This document shows, one piece after another, positions 1-7,498 of a DNA stretch of 64,000 nt. A program made the position numbers and the translations under genes. This stretch comes from Salipiger profundus (GTDB taxonomy: Bacteria; Pseudomonadota; Alphaproteobacteria; Rhodobacterales; Rhodobacteraceae). The notes under the pieces are model-generated. The model had not been told where the DNA came from. It saw only the letters and a program-made list of their open reading frames with translations, and searched no databases. The stretch's first letter is position 1, and each line of letters opens with the position of its first letter. The stretch covers positions 4,295,501-4,359,500 of the forward strand of contig NZ_CP014796.1 of assembly GCF_001969385.1 (NCBI RefSeq), written 5' to 3'.

Positions 1-36
1 ACCCTGACCGCCGTCGCCGCCAACCGCACGGGGTAA
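1..36 (+). CDS. 3' end of a gene cut by the window edge
   Basis: An open frame runs from the first base to a TAA at 34-36 and encodes TLTAVAANRTG. Only eleven codons are visible, so no family can be named and the frame itself is a guess. It is followed by non-coding sequence with an inverted repeat. Confidence 0.25.
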   Translation, partial: TLTAVAANRTG

Positions 37-46
37 ACCCGCGCGA

Positions 47-101
47 GATTTTGGGGGAAAATACACCCGAGCTACGCCCGGCTTCCGCTTCCCCCAAAAT
101 C
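47..101. repeat. 13-bp inverted repeat with 29-nt spacer
   Basis: GATTTTGGGGGAA at 47-59 is matched exactly in reverse complement by TTCCCCCAAAATC at 89-101. It lies between the end of the upstream frame and the stress island. It could be a terminator-like structure, a protein-binding dyad or a junction relic. There is no T-tract. The rest of 102-290 is AT-richer and shows no gene. Confidence 0.45.
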
Positions 102-290
102 ACCACCTGCAATGTCGCGCTGTTTCACCAGCGGTATCGCTGCACACTATCGCGGGTTATTTGTAGATTATCAGAAACTTGAATAAACGCTAATGGCAGC
201 GAATTTCATCACCTTTTCAGAAAGTTCCTGAGACTTTGTCTGTGGCAGATTCAAGATATTGCCGGCCCAGTCTCGGGGCCGGCAATCTTA

Positions 291-653
291 CTAGGCGGTC
301 AGCGCTGAACTTCCACCGTCGTCCTTCCATCGGCGCCAAGCTGGGAATGCAAGTGCGATCAGGCCGAGCGCCAGGTGGGCGAGCGAGACTGCTAAGGTGA
401 AACCGTCAATAAGCACCCATGGACTAATGGCCGCCCAAATACCTGTTACCACTCGCGCCCAGTCAAGCCCTTCATGCGGTCGCCAAAGTGCAATCGCGGA
501 AAGCACTACGATCAGTCCGCCCGTCAGTAGGGCGCTCCAGAAGGCAATATCGGTCAACGTGACGACGAAGGGCAACCCAGCGAGGGCGAGGCCCGCGAGA
601 AGGCTGATGCCGTCGCCAAGCTTGTCATAGTTCGTGGTCCAAGTCTTGTTCAT
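291..653 (-). CDS. SPW-repeat integral membrane protein
   Basis: A 120-aa protein with about four hydrophobic segments and the signature ISPWVL near residue 76, plus a W-R-P motif at the end of the first half; this fits the SPW repeat family (PF03779). Function in the family is unknown. Small membrane proteins of this kind (compare HdeD-like proteins) recur in stress-tolerance islands. The start has a strong ribosome site, AAAGGAGGTCACACC-ATG. It is the last gene of a leftward unit that begins at the heat-shock promoter near 2350 and follows the omega-like gene by 30 bp. Family assignment is good; a role in envelope stress is inferred from neighbours. Confidence 0.8.
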   Translation of the reverse strand: MNKTWTTNYDKLGDGISLLAGLALAGLPFVVTLTDIAFWSALLTGGLIVVLSAIALWRPHEGLDWARVVTGIWAAISPWVLIDGFTLAVSLAHLALGLIALAFPAWRRWKDDGGSSALTA

Positions 654-683
654 GGTGTGACCTCCTTTCTGTCAACCAAGGTT

Positions 684-923
684 TCAATGCGGCCGAGCCA
701 GTCGCCTGCACGCCGGCGCAGGCAAGAAAGGACGTAATTCCTCCTGCGAAATCGCGCCGGTCGCGATTTCTTCCAAGGCAACCTCTTCGGTAGCTTGCCG
801 TTGAGGTTCGACCCGCGGTTCCGCCCCGGCCTTCAGCGCCCGGCTGCGGGCGCTCGCGGCGAGGACCAGAGCGAAACGATCGGGCACCGCCTGCTGGGCA
901 TCAATTGCAACGAAGGGATTCAT
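684..923 (-). CDS. RNA polymerase omega-subunit-like protein
   Basis: A 79-aa protein. Residues 15-65 (PDRFALVLAASARSRALKAG, then a short charged stretch, then ALEEIATGAIS) follow the RpoZ pattern NRFdLVLlAa-RAr-i--G and vaLrEIA-g-Is. In RpoZ this region contacts the beta-prime subunit. The N-terminus is shorter than in housekeeping omega and the C-terminal tail (RRLARPH) is basic. Its ATG overlaps the stop of the upstream NDUFS4-like gene (ATGA at 920-923) and is preceded by AAGGGAGGGCGGC, so it is translationally coupled. A second omega inside a stress operon could alter polymerase behaviour under heat. Homology is moderately sure; function is inference. Confidence 0.65.
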   Translation of the reverse strand: MNPFVAIDAQQAVPDRFALVLAASARSRALKAGAEPRVEPQRQATEEVALEEIATGAISQEELRPFLPAPACRRLARPH

Positions 924-1651
924 GCCGCCCTCCCTTTCTCAACGGACGTATACATGCCGTCGGCGGCCACCGCCGCTTCAAGCGCCAACAGCGCTCGTTC
1001 AACCTCGGCAAGCTGCGATTCACGTTGGTTTTCCGGCATGCCTTCGGTGCTGGCGACATCCTGAAGATACTCTGTGTAGGCCCAGTTCATCAGGATAGAA
1101 CGGCGAGCCTCCAACGACAGGCTGGCGTCCGAAGCAACCTCAATGGGAGGACGCCCATCATCGCCGCCTTTCGGATCGCCCCGCCGTTTGGCGCCGGCCA
1201 TCGCGTCGCGATAGGTTTGCCGCATCTCCGACAGGCCGAGCCGAGAAAGCGTGGCATCGGACCACAGCCCGGACTGCCTGTCCCGTGCCCGGGCGGCACC
1301 GCGCGCGGCTTCGCCTGCCGGCAGATGCACCTCGTAAGCCACCCCCAGACGCTTTGCATGGCGAATAGCAGCTTCCAGCGTCGGAAAGCTCAGGTCTATC
1401 TGCTGGATCGTGTCGTCCCCACCCGTCCAGCCCATCAAAGGCTCGAGCCAAGGACCGGTCCGGCGCGGAAAGCTCATCTTCCAGCCCTGCGTGCCCGCGC
1501 GCCCCGAGGTCATCGCCGATTTCGACGGCTTCCAGATCCGGGCGACCGCATCGTCTGGCAGAGAAGAGTCCCAGTCGGGTCGCGAACCGGCCAGGCTCGG
1601 AATGGGTGAGGCATGTGATTGTGCTGTGAAATCTCCACTGATCAAGTTCAC
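920..1651 (-). CDS. NDUFS4-like (ETC complex I subunit) fusion protein
   Basis: A 243-aa protein. Residues about 34-112 (AVARIWKPSKSAMTSGRAGT, then EPLMGWTGGDDT, then a YEVHLP end) match the NDUFS4/ETC_C1 family (PF04800). Genuine complex I NDUFS4 proteins are about 100 aa, so this one carries an extra C-terminal part: a basic linker and a helical acidic segment (ARRSILMNWAYTEYLQDVAS) typical of small proteins in such islands. The likely start is GTG at 1651, with GGAGGGTAAGTA in front. No nuo genes are nearby, so a respiratory role is doubtful. It lies 80 bp downstream of hsp20 and is coupled to the omega-like gene. A paralogue of the N-terminal domain is at 7498-8082. Confidence 0.65.
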   Translation of the reverse strand: MNLISGDFTAQSHASPIPSLAGSRPDWDSSLPDDAVARIWKPSKSAMTSGRAGTQGWKMSFPRRTGPWLEPLMGWTGGDDTIQQIDLSFPTLEAAIRHAKRLGVAYEVHLPAGEAARGAARARDRQSGLWSDATLSRLGLSEMRQTYRDAMAGAKRRGDPKGGDDGRPPIEVASDASLSLEARRSILMNWAYTEYLQDVASTEGMPENQRESQLAEVERALLALEAAVAADGMYTSVEKGRAA

Positions 1652-1731
1652 TACTTACCCTCCAGATTTCGGGAACGGCGTCCGACCGCCAAGAAAGCGG
1701 CCGGAGCATTCCATCCTGGGCCCGAGGTGCT

Positions 1732-2235
1732 TCAGGCCGCGACAGGTTCCGGCTCACGAGCCGTCTCGAGCTGCCTGGTCTCGAGACCTTCGGTCGCCTC
1801 AGGAGACGCGATCTCGATCCGACGCGGCTTGAGTTCCTCGGGGACCTCGCGCTTCAGCTGGACAGTCAGCAGGCCGTTCGACAAGGTGGCCTCTTCGACC
1901 CGGACGTGATCAGCCAGTTCGAACCGACGTTCAAACGACCGACCGGCGATGCCGCGATAGAGATAGCTGGCACCGTCGTCACCATCGGGAGTCTCCTTGT
2001 GGCCCGACACGATCAGCATGTTCTTGTCCTGGGTCAGGGTCAGATCGTCTTCGGCAAAGCCCGCCACCGCCATGTCGATGCGATAGTCGTCCTCGCCGGT
2101 CTTGACGATGTCGTAGGGCGGCCAGTTGTCGAGCGTTTCCACCCGACGGGCAGCCTCAAGTGCGTCGAGCATACGGTCGAAACCGATACTCGAACGGAAC
2201 AGAGGTGCAAAATCAAGTCTCGTTGCCATAGCCAT
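1732..2235 (-). CDS. hspA: Hsp20 small heat-shock protein, IbpA/HspA class
   Basis: A 167-aa holdase chaperone that binds unfolding proteins in the cytoplasm. The alpha-crystallin domain runs from about residue 38 to 135, with the AGFAEDDL motif and the NGLLTVQLKR end of the domain. A C-terminal I-x-I anchor (RIEIAS) is followed by a long acidic tail. N-terminal features (DFAPLFRSSIGFDRMLDAL) are those of the alphaproteobacterial class A/IbpA group. A second in-frame ATG lies two codons downstream; the first is chosen because AAAGGAGGAT ends directly before it. It heads the leftward operon and is preceded by a ROSE-like leader and an RpoH-type promoter. Confidence 0.93.
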   Translation of the reverse strand: MAMATRLDFAPLFRSSIGFDRMLDALEAARRVETLDNWPPYDIVKTGEDDYRIDMAVAGFAEDDLTLTQDKNMLIVSGHKETPDGDDGASYLYRGIAGRSFERRFELADHVRVEEATLSNGLLTVQLKREVPEELKPRRIEIASPEATEGLETRQLETAREPEPVAA

Positions 2236-2326
2236 ATCCTCCTTTGAGCAACATGGGTACAGACGTCGGAAGCACCGCAGGAACGGCGTCCCGCCTTGTC
2301 ACCGATCCCCATCTGGGCGATCAGCA
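2236..2326 (-). promoter_or_regulatory. ROSE-like RNA thermometer in hsp20 leader
   Basis: The predicted leader is about 91 nt. Its 3' end reads TTGCTCAAAGGAGGATATG: the ROSE-type UUGCU sits three bases upstream of the AGGA of the ribosome site and can mask it with the imperfect pairing known for ROSE elements. Upstream are two more hairpins on the minus strand: GATC-GCCC/GGG-GATC (2304-2322) and GGCG-GGA-CGCC (2285-2295). Length and multi-hairpin layout fit the family. Folding was judged by eye. Confidence 0.6.
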
Positions 2327-2332
2327 TAAATT

Positions 2333-2361
2333 GATTTGGAACAGCACCTTACGGTTTCAAG
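2333..2361 (-). promoter_or_regulatory. RpoH (sigma-32)-type promoter for hsp20 operon
   Basis: On the minus strand CTTGAAA (2361-2355) is followed 15 bases later by CCAAATC (2339-2333). This resembles the sigma-32 pattern CTTGAAA-N-CCCATNT and the alphaproteobacterial CTTG-N17/18 spacing. The same arrangement occurs before ftsH. It predicts a start near 2326. Confidence 0.6.
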
Positions 2362-2378
2362 AGGGTGCTCAAAACTTT

Positions 2379-2402
2379 TTTCTGCGAACAGAAATCCTAT
2401 AT
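2379..2402 (+). promoter_or_regulatory. Dyad and possible promoter for the small rightward gene
   Basis: TTTCTG-CGAA-CAGAAA (2379-2394) is a perfect 6-bp dyad in the divergent region, followed by CCTATAT (2396-2402), which resembles an RpoH-type -10. A matching CTTG -35 is not clear. It could serve the gene at 2441 or bind a regulator. Confidence 0.35.
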
Positions 2403-2440
2403 TTCACGCACTTCCTTGTAGCATTCGAAAGGAGGAGATC

Positions 2441-2665
2441 ATGACCGAGAACGACGTGAAGAGCATCTTGGGTCCCGGCACGGATCCTACACTTCTGTCT
2501 GATATTCTGCGCACCGGCGCTGACGCCTCCGAGCTTGCCCGTGCCAAGGCCTGGGTCGAGGCGGATGAAGCGCAGGTCGATGCCCATAGCCCCTTCCCAT
2601 CGGGCCGGGTCGCCCGGTTGGTAGAATTGCTCGAAGCCGATCAGGAAGAAGACGATCTGCTGTAA
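2441..2665 (+). CDS. Small acidic protein of unknown function in stress island
   Basis: A 74-aa protein beginning MTENDVKSILGPGTDPTLLS and ending in an acidic LLEADQEEDDLL tail. It is soluble, has no cysteine and contains helical segments. I do not recognise the family. The start is well supported by AAAGGAGGAGATC before the ATG. It is divergent from the hsp20 operon and shares its roughly 200-bp regulatory region, so heat induction is possible. A strong hairpin follows the stop. It is probably a real gene because of the ribosome site, the bounded context and the amino-acid composition. Confidence 0.6.
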   Translation: MTENDVKSILGPGTDPTLLSDILRTGADASELARAKAWVEADEAQVDAHSPFPSGRVARLVELLEADQEEDDLL

Positions 2666-2673
2666 CAGAAATT

Positions 2674-2701
2674 GGGCTGGCGCAGAAGATGGCGCCAGCC
2701 C
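2674..2701. terminator. Bidirectional terminator hairpin
   Basis: GGGCTGGCGC (2674-2683) and GCGCCAGCCC (2692-2701) form a perfect 10-bp stem with an 8-base loop between two convergent genes. There is no long T-tract, so termination is inferred from position and stem strength. Confidence 0.6.
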
Positions 2702-2707
2702 GTCCCT

Positions 2708-4912
2708 TCAGGTGGTCACGATCACCCGAACCGGTCCGTCGCGACGCAGAACATCGGCAACCACGTGGGTGCCCGACCTGCGTAGAGCCACATCGACGGA
2801 TCCACCATCAAGGCGCAGATTGCGCAGGACGACCTCTCCCAGAAACTCCGGAAGGATCGGTTGCTCGAAGATCACCTGACGCGCCTCAGCATCGAAGCGT
2901 AGCCCGAGACAGGCTTGAAGCAGCAACAACGGCGCTCCCGCCGCCCAGGCCTGCGGCGTACAGGCCACCGGGTAGAAGGTCGGCCCTTGCGTCTCGCGGC
3001 GCGGAAAACCGCAGAACAGCTCCGGCAACCGTCTCAGATCGATATAGGTGGCGGCGGAGAAGATGCCCTCGAATATACGCGCGGCCTGTTCACGGAACCC
3101 GTAGCGCGCCAGCCCCGCCCCGATCAGCGCATTGTCATGGGGCCAGACCGAGCCGTTGTGATAGCTCATCGGATTGTACCGTGCCTGACCCGCGGCAATG
3201 GTCCGCACTCCCCATCCGCAGAAAGACGTCGGCCCCATCAGGGTATGAATGACCGTTACGGCGCGCTCTTCCGGGACGATTCCCGTCCAGAGCAGATGGC
3301 CCGCGTTCGAACTGCGTACTCGGCAGGGCCGTTTGTCACCATCGAGGGCGAGCACATAGGTCCCAAGCTCATCGTCCCAGAACGCCGCGTCGAAACGGGA
3401 CTTGAGTTCCGAGGCCTTACGCGCCTGCTCTTGCGCGATCCCGTCATGACCGAGTTCCCGTGCGATCTCGGCCGCGGCCAGCCGGGCGGCATAGACGTAG
3501 CCCTGCACTTCGCAAAGCGCGATCGGCCCCTTGGCCAGCGTCCCATCGGCGTGAAACACCGCGTCATGACTGTCCTTCCACCCCTGGTTGGCGAGCCCCT
3601 TGTCGCTGCGCCTCCCGTATTCCACGAAACCGTCGCCGTCCCGATCGCCATAGGTCTCGATCCAATCGAGCGCCGCACGGACATGCGGCCAGAGTGTTTC
3701 CAGCACCTCCCGATTGCCGGTGCGCTCGAAATACGCCCCGGCGAGCATCACGAACAGCGGTGTCGAATCCACGCTGCCGTAATAGCGCCGGAACGGAACT
3801 TCGCCGGTTTCCGCCATTTCGCCATAACGCACTTCATGAAGGATCTTGCCTGGCTCGGCATCAGTATGCGGATCGAATTCCGTCGCCTGGTTGGCAGCAA
3901 GATGCAGCAAAACGCCCCGCGCGACCGCCGGGTCGAGCCAGAGCATTTCCCGGGCGGTGATCAGAGCATCGCGACCGAACACGGTGCTGAACCAGGGCAC
4001 GCCCGCATAGGGATAGGGCCCCTCCTCCGTATCGGTCATGAGCATGTAGAGGTCCGAGACCGAACGGCGCATGGTCTCATTGAAAATCTCGTTGGAGCTT
4101 TGCACCGTGGCTGCGCGGGAAGAGGAACGTCTGAGTGCGCGGCGCGCGTCCCGCAAGGAGCGGAAAAACAGGCGCGACGGAGGATCCTCGGCCCCATTCG
4201 CGTCGCAGCCGATCTCGATAAAGAGCGAACGCGTTTCGCTGGGGGCGAGGCTCAGACGATAGACGGCTTTCCCCGGCTCAAGCTGCGCAGGCGCAGGATC
4301 GAAACGCAGAGCGGTGCTACGTGGATTGTGGTCGAGCCCCCGGTACGACAAGAGTACGTGCGAGCCATCCACCTCCGGCAAGAGCGACGTTCCCCGGCGG
4401 GCCCGTACCCGGCCACGGACCTCAAAAATATCCGCAAAATCGGCCTCAAAGGCGATTTCCAAGGTAACTTCATGTGCGACCTCGTCAAAATTGCGTACCG
4501 CCAGCCGCTCATAACAGGTGCCTTGCCAGAGAAACCGCGTCCGGCGCATGTGGATGCGATCATGCGCAATCAGACAGCGACCGGTTTCGTCATTAAGATC
4601 GGGATTCGTCAGATCGCAGGTCAGCGTGGCGTTATCGTCGCGCAATGTGGACGAGAGCAGCATGGGCCGCTCTCCCCCGATGGTCAGATAGTAATGCGAG
4701 AGATACCTGGTGTCGCGATGGAACAGGCCCTCGGGGCTGCCCGGCCCCGAGAGCACATCGCCATTGTGATCGAACACGGCGAAGGTATCGCCGTGCTTCA
4801 GGGTTCGTGGCCGCCGTTCCTGCAAGGAGGCTGCCGCCGGGATGAAGAATTGCGCCGGCGGCGCGACCAGTTGCGACGCACGTAAGCCCGTTTGTTGCAG
4901 CGCCTCGGTCAT
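2708..4912 (-). CDS. Amylo-alpha-1,6-glucosidase (glycogen-debranching type)
   Basis: A 734-aa protein. The N-terminal GDE_N_bis-type beta domain starts around residue 35 (GDTFAVFDHNGDVLSGPGSP, then GLFHRDTRYLS). A C-terminal (alpha/alpha)6-barrel follows with FGRDALITAREML, YYGSVDSTPLF, NQGWKDSHDAVF and SYHNGSVWPHDNALI. These fit the GH15/GH63-like debranching group (PF14742 plus PF06202). It would hydrolyse alpha-1,6 branches of glucans or related glucosides in the cytoplasm. The ATG at 4912 is chosen over longer frames because AAGGAGAATAAG precedes it. It follows the GT4 gene by 17 bp. The pair suggests glucan or glucoside metabolism in stress; the substrate is unknown. Confidence 0.88.
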   Translation of the reverse strand: MTEALQQTGLRASQLVAPPAQFFIPAAASLQERRPRTLKHGDTFAVFDHNGDVLSGPGSPEGLFHRDTRYLSHYYLTIGGERPMLLSSTLRDDNATLTCDLTNPDLNDETGRCLIAHDRIHMRRTRFLWQGTCYERLAVRNFDEVAHEVTLEIAFEADFADIFEVRGRVRARRGTSLLPEVDGSHVLLSYRGLDHNPRSTALRFDPAPAQLEPGKAVYRLSLAPSETRSLFIEIGCDANGAEDPPSRLFFRSLRDARRALRRSSSRAATVQSSNEIFNETMRRSVSDLYMLMTDTEEGPYPYAGVPWFSTVFGRDALITAREMLWLDPAVARGVLLHLAANQATEFDPHTDAEPGKILHEVRYGEMAETGEVPFRRYYGSVDSTPLFVMLAGAYFERTGNREVLETLWPHVRAALDWIETYGDRDGDGFVEYGRRSDKGLANQGWKDSHDAVFHADGTLAKGPIALCEVQGYVYAARLAAAEIARELGHDGIAQEQARKASELKSRFDAAFWDDELGTYVLALDGDKRPCRVRSSNAGHLLWTGIVPEERAVTVIHTLMGPTSFCGWGVRTIAAGQARYNPMSYHNGSVWPHDNALIGAGLARYGFREQAARIFEGIFSAATYIDLRRLPELFCGFPRRETQGPTFYPVACTPQAWAAGAPLLLLQACLGLRFDAEARQVIFEQPILPEFLGEVVLRNLRLDGGSVDVALRRSGTHVVADVLRRDGPVRVIVTT

Positions 4913-4929
4913 CTTATTCTCCTTCGCTC

Positions 4930-6030
4930 TCATTCCGCTGCATGCAGGACCTGAGCCCCTTGGCCCCCGAGCATATGCGGGAGCGGCATCGTAACAGCGT
5001 CGACGCCCGGCAACCCACGATAGATTTCGACATAGTCGCGCGCCATGCGGTCCGCAGTGAAGCGTTCTTCGAACGTCTCGCGCACGATTCGTCTGCTGAT
5101 TCGGTTCAGTTTCCCCACAGCTGCGACGGCATCTTCCAGAGAACTCACTACATAGCCAGTCAGCCCAGGCTCTACGATCTCCGGCACGGAGCCATTCGCC
5201 CATGCGATCACCGGCGTGCCGCAAGCCATAGCTTCGATCATCACGAGACCGAAAGGTTCAGGCCAGTCGACAGGGAACAACAGCGCCCGCGCGTTCCCGA
5301 GAAACTCGGCTTTTTGTTCTTCGTTAATTTCCCCAATGAACTCGACATTGTCATGGGCATCGACCATCGGTGCTATGATCTCGTCCCAATACTTGCGATC
5401 CGCCTCGCCGATCTTAGCAGCAATTTTCAATGGCATCCCCGCTCGCACCGCTATCTCGATGGCGCGGTCCGGCCGTTTCTCCGGCGAAATCCGTCCGAGA
5501 AAAGCAAGATAGTCGCCGTTCGGGCGTTCGGTGAAGGGCAGCAGAGTCTTGGGAAGTCCGTGATAGACGGTCCCTGCCCAGTTCACGAAGGGCAGCGGAC
5601 GGCGCTGGTCGTCCGAGATCGAAACGAGCGGATAGTTCGGGAAGGTCGCATAGAAGGGACGAAGATCAGGCCCGTCGAGCCGGCCGTGCATGGTCGTCAC
5701 CATGCGATCGGCGAATGCGCGCGCCATGGGATAATGCAGGAAGTCGATGTGAAAATGCAGCACGTCGAATTCATCGGCCCGCAAGCGGACTTCCTCCAGC
5801 ATGGCGACATGCCACGGCAGCGAGTTCTTCACGTTCGGATCGAGCCGGAGCGCTTCCTTGCTGCACGGGACCAGGTGGGCCTTGGTCCGGCTGTCGCCGC
5901 TGGCGAACAGCGTGACTTCATGGCCCTGCCTGACCAGTTCCTCGGTGAGATAGGAGACGATCCTTTCTGTTCCCCCATAGAGACGCGGCGGGCAACTTTC
6001 TTCCAGCGGTGCGATCTGTGCGATCTTCAT
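4930..6030 (-). CDS. Family 4 glycosyltransferase
   Basis: A 366-aa GT-B retaining glycosyltransferase. The N-terminal acceptor domain has YGGTERIVSYLTEELVRQGH. The C-terminal nucleotide-sugar domain has GRISPEKRPDRAIEIA and the E-x7-E signature in EPFGLVMIEAMACGTPVIAW. No signal peptide or membrane segment is seen. The start at 6030 is supported by AGAGGAGGTTTTGCCG. It is co-transcribed with the debranching-type enzyme and probably lies at the end of the ftsH-clpG unit. It may make a glucan or glucosylated compound that the neighbour trims. The donor and acceptor cannot be read from sequence. Confidence 0.88.
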   Translation of the reverse strand: MKIAQIAPLEESCPPRLYGGTERIVSYLTEELVRQGHEVTLFASGDSRTKAHLVPCSKEALRLDPNVKNSLPWHVAMLEEVRLRADEFDVLHFHIDFLHYPMARAFADRMVTTMHGRLDGPDLRPFYATFPNYPLVSISDDQRRPLPFVNWAGTVYHGLPKTLLPFTERPNGDYLAFLGRISPEKRPDRAIEIAVRAGMPLKIAAKIGEADRKYWDEIIAPMVDAHDNVEFIGEINEEQKAEFLGNARALLFPVDWPEPFGLVMIEAMACGTPVIAWANGSVPEIVEPGLTGYVVSSLEDAVAAVGKLNRISRRIVRETFEERFTADRMARDYVEIYRGLPGVDAVTMPLPHMLGGQGAQVLHAAE

Positions 6031-6352
6031 CGGCAAAACCTCCTCTTCTGAGCGAAGCCTCAACAATGGACGCGAGAAGGTCGTCTACGATCACCCCGCC
6101 TGGGCATGACCGCCGGATGTGGCATCTCGAATTCGGACAGTCGTGATACAAGATCACTGCCATCCGCCGGACCATCGTGCCGGAACGCGAGATGGCCTTG
6201 CCCGGCAAAACCTCCTGCGCAAAACAGCGATGTCAGATAGCAGGGAACCCCTGCAAAAAGTTCAGTTAGAAATCGGCTTTGGAGTTTCAACCCCTACGAT
6301 GCCCGAAAATATTATGCGAAGCAGGCAACTGCTGAGTGTGCGTCGGTCGCAT
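6031..6352. other. 322-bp spacer with duplicated ribosome-site segment
   Basis: No convincing gene. The 14-bp CGGCAAAACCTCCT at 6031-6044 (the ribosome site of the GT4 gene) recurs exactly at 6203-6216. There it precedes a short TTG-started leftward frame whose product (MPGKAISRSG and onward) resembles nothing I know. This could be a tandem-duplication relic of an initiation region or a small leader gene. Confidence 0.4.
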
Positions 6353-7498
6353 TTACGCTGCGCGACGAACCACAACCGCTCCAATCAGCATACTCAGCCC
6401 CAACGCGAGGAACAGAGGCTCGGCGACCTTGGCTTGCAACAGGCCGGAGGCAGTCGTGACAGAGATGAGCATCAAGCTGAATTCGCCGCCATGGGCCAGG
6501 ATGGCGCCCGCGCGAAGCGCAGTCTCGAGCTGTTCTCCGAACATGCGGGTCAGGGCAACAACAAGCGCGAGTTTCACCACCATGAGCACAAAAAGCCATG
6601 CCAACACCGTTGGCCATGTCGACCAAACCGCACCTATATGGAGTTGAGTTCCGATACCGATGAAGAACGCCCCGACGAACAAATCCCGGAACGGCCTGAT
6701 TTCCCGTTCGACAAATTGGCGAGCGTCGCACTCGGCGATCATCATGCCGGCAGTGAATGCACCGAGCGCCGGCGAAAGACCCGCACCCTGCGCAATAATG
6801 GCCGCGAGCAAGGCTACGGTCAGGGCTAGAAGCTGTGCGAGTTCAGCCTCGCCCTGGGTTGCGACCCATCCGGCAAGCCGCTGAAGCATTGACCGGGCGA
6901 TGAAGAGCGCCCCGACGAGCACGCCCATGCCCCCAACCATCTTCAGGACGTCGTGCGCGCTTCCCACGGCTCCGGCTGCGGCGATGACATCGTGAAACGC
7001 CAGAAAGCCGACGGCCGCCAGATCCTGAAACAGCAGAACAGCGATCGCGACCCGTCCCTGAGGCGTTCCGAGCGCATCGCCGCCCGCCAGGACCTTGAGG
7101 CAAAGCGCGGTCGACGACATCGCGACCGCGCCAGCGATCAGAACCGCCGCCGCCGGCGCGATCTCGGTAAAGACGAGGAGCCCTACGGTGACTAACCCTC
7201 CGACTACGAGCACCTGTGCCAGACCGAGCCCGAAGATCAGTCGCCGGAGCGACACGAGCTTGTCGAGGGAGAATTCCAGACCAAGCGCAAAGAGAAGCAG
7301 GATCACCCCGACCTCACCGATAAGCGTCAGTGTTGCACCCTCCGCGATGAGCCCCAGACCCGACGGCCCGATCACAATGCCGGACAGCAGGAAACCGACC
7401 AGTGCGGGGATGCCAAGCCGTGCGCAGATTGCGACATGGCAAAAAGCCATCATGGCGAGCAACGCGGCGGCCTCCAACAGCCCCTGGTCGGCGTGCAT
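6353..7498 (-). CDS. KefB/CPA2-type cation:proton antiporter without regulatory domain
   Basis: A 381-aa inner-membrane protein with about 11-12 hydrophobic segments. Family features include GIPALVGFLLSGIVIGPSGL near the N-terminus, ILLLFALGLEFSLDKL, AGAVAMSSTALCLKVL, FQDLAAVGFL and ALGAFTAGMMIAE. It fits monovalent cation/proton antiporters of the Kef type (PF00999). It ends soon after the last membrane helix and lacks the cytoplasmic TrkA-N (RCK) domain of about 200 aa seen in KefB/KefC, so gating must differ. Its ATG overlaps the previous stop as TGATG (7496-7500). Kef-type antiporters are typical members of tLST loci. Confidence 0.88.
   Translation of the reverse strand: MHADQGLLEAAALLAMMAFCHVAICARLGIPALVGFLLSGIVIGPSGLGLIAEGATLTLIGEVGVILLLFALGLEFSLDKLVSLRRLIFGLGLAQVLVVGGLVTVGLLVFTEIAPAAAVLIAGAVAMSSTALCLKVLAGGDALGTPQGRVAIAVLLFQDLAAVGFLAFHDVIAAAGAVGSAHDVLKMVGGMGVLVGALFIARSMLQRLAGWVATQGEAELAQLLALTVALLAAIIAQGAGLSPALGAFTAGMMIAECDARQFVEREIRPFRDLFVGAFFIGIGTQLHIGAVWSTWPTVLAWLFVLMVVKLALVVALTRMFGEQLETALRAGAILAHGGEFSLMLISVTTASGLLQAKVAEPLFLALGLSMLIGAVVVRRAA

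Noticed and set aside
2915..4885. 656-aa rightward open frame
   Set aside because: Antisense to the debranching-type enzyme, whose motifs are all conserved on the other strand.
5918..6208. Leftward TTG-started frame with good ribosome site
   Set aside because: It overlaps the GT4 gene in another frame, has no recognisable family, and its ribosome site is a copied segment. Kept only as a note on the spacer.
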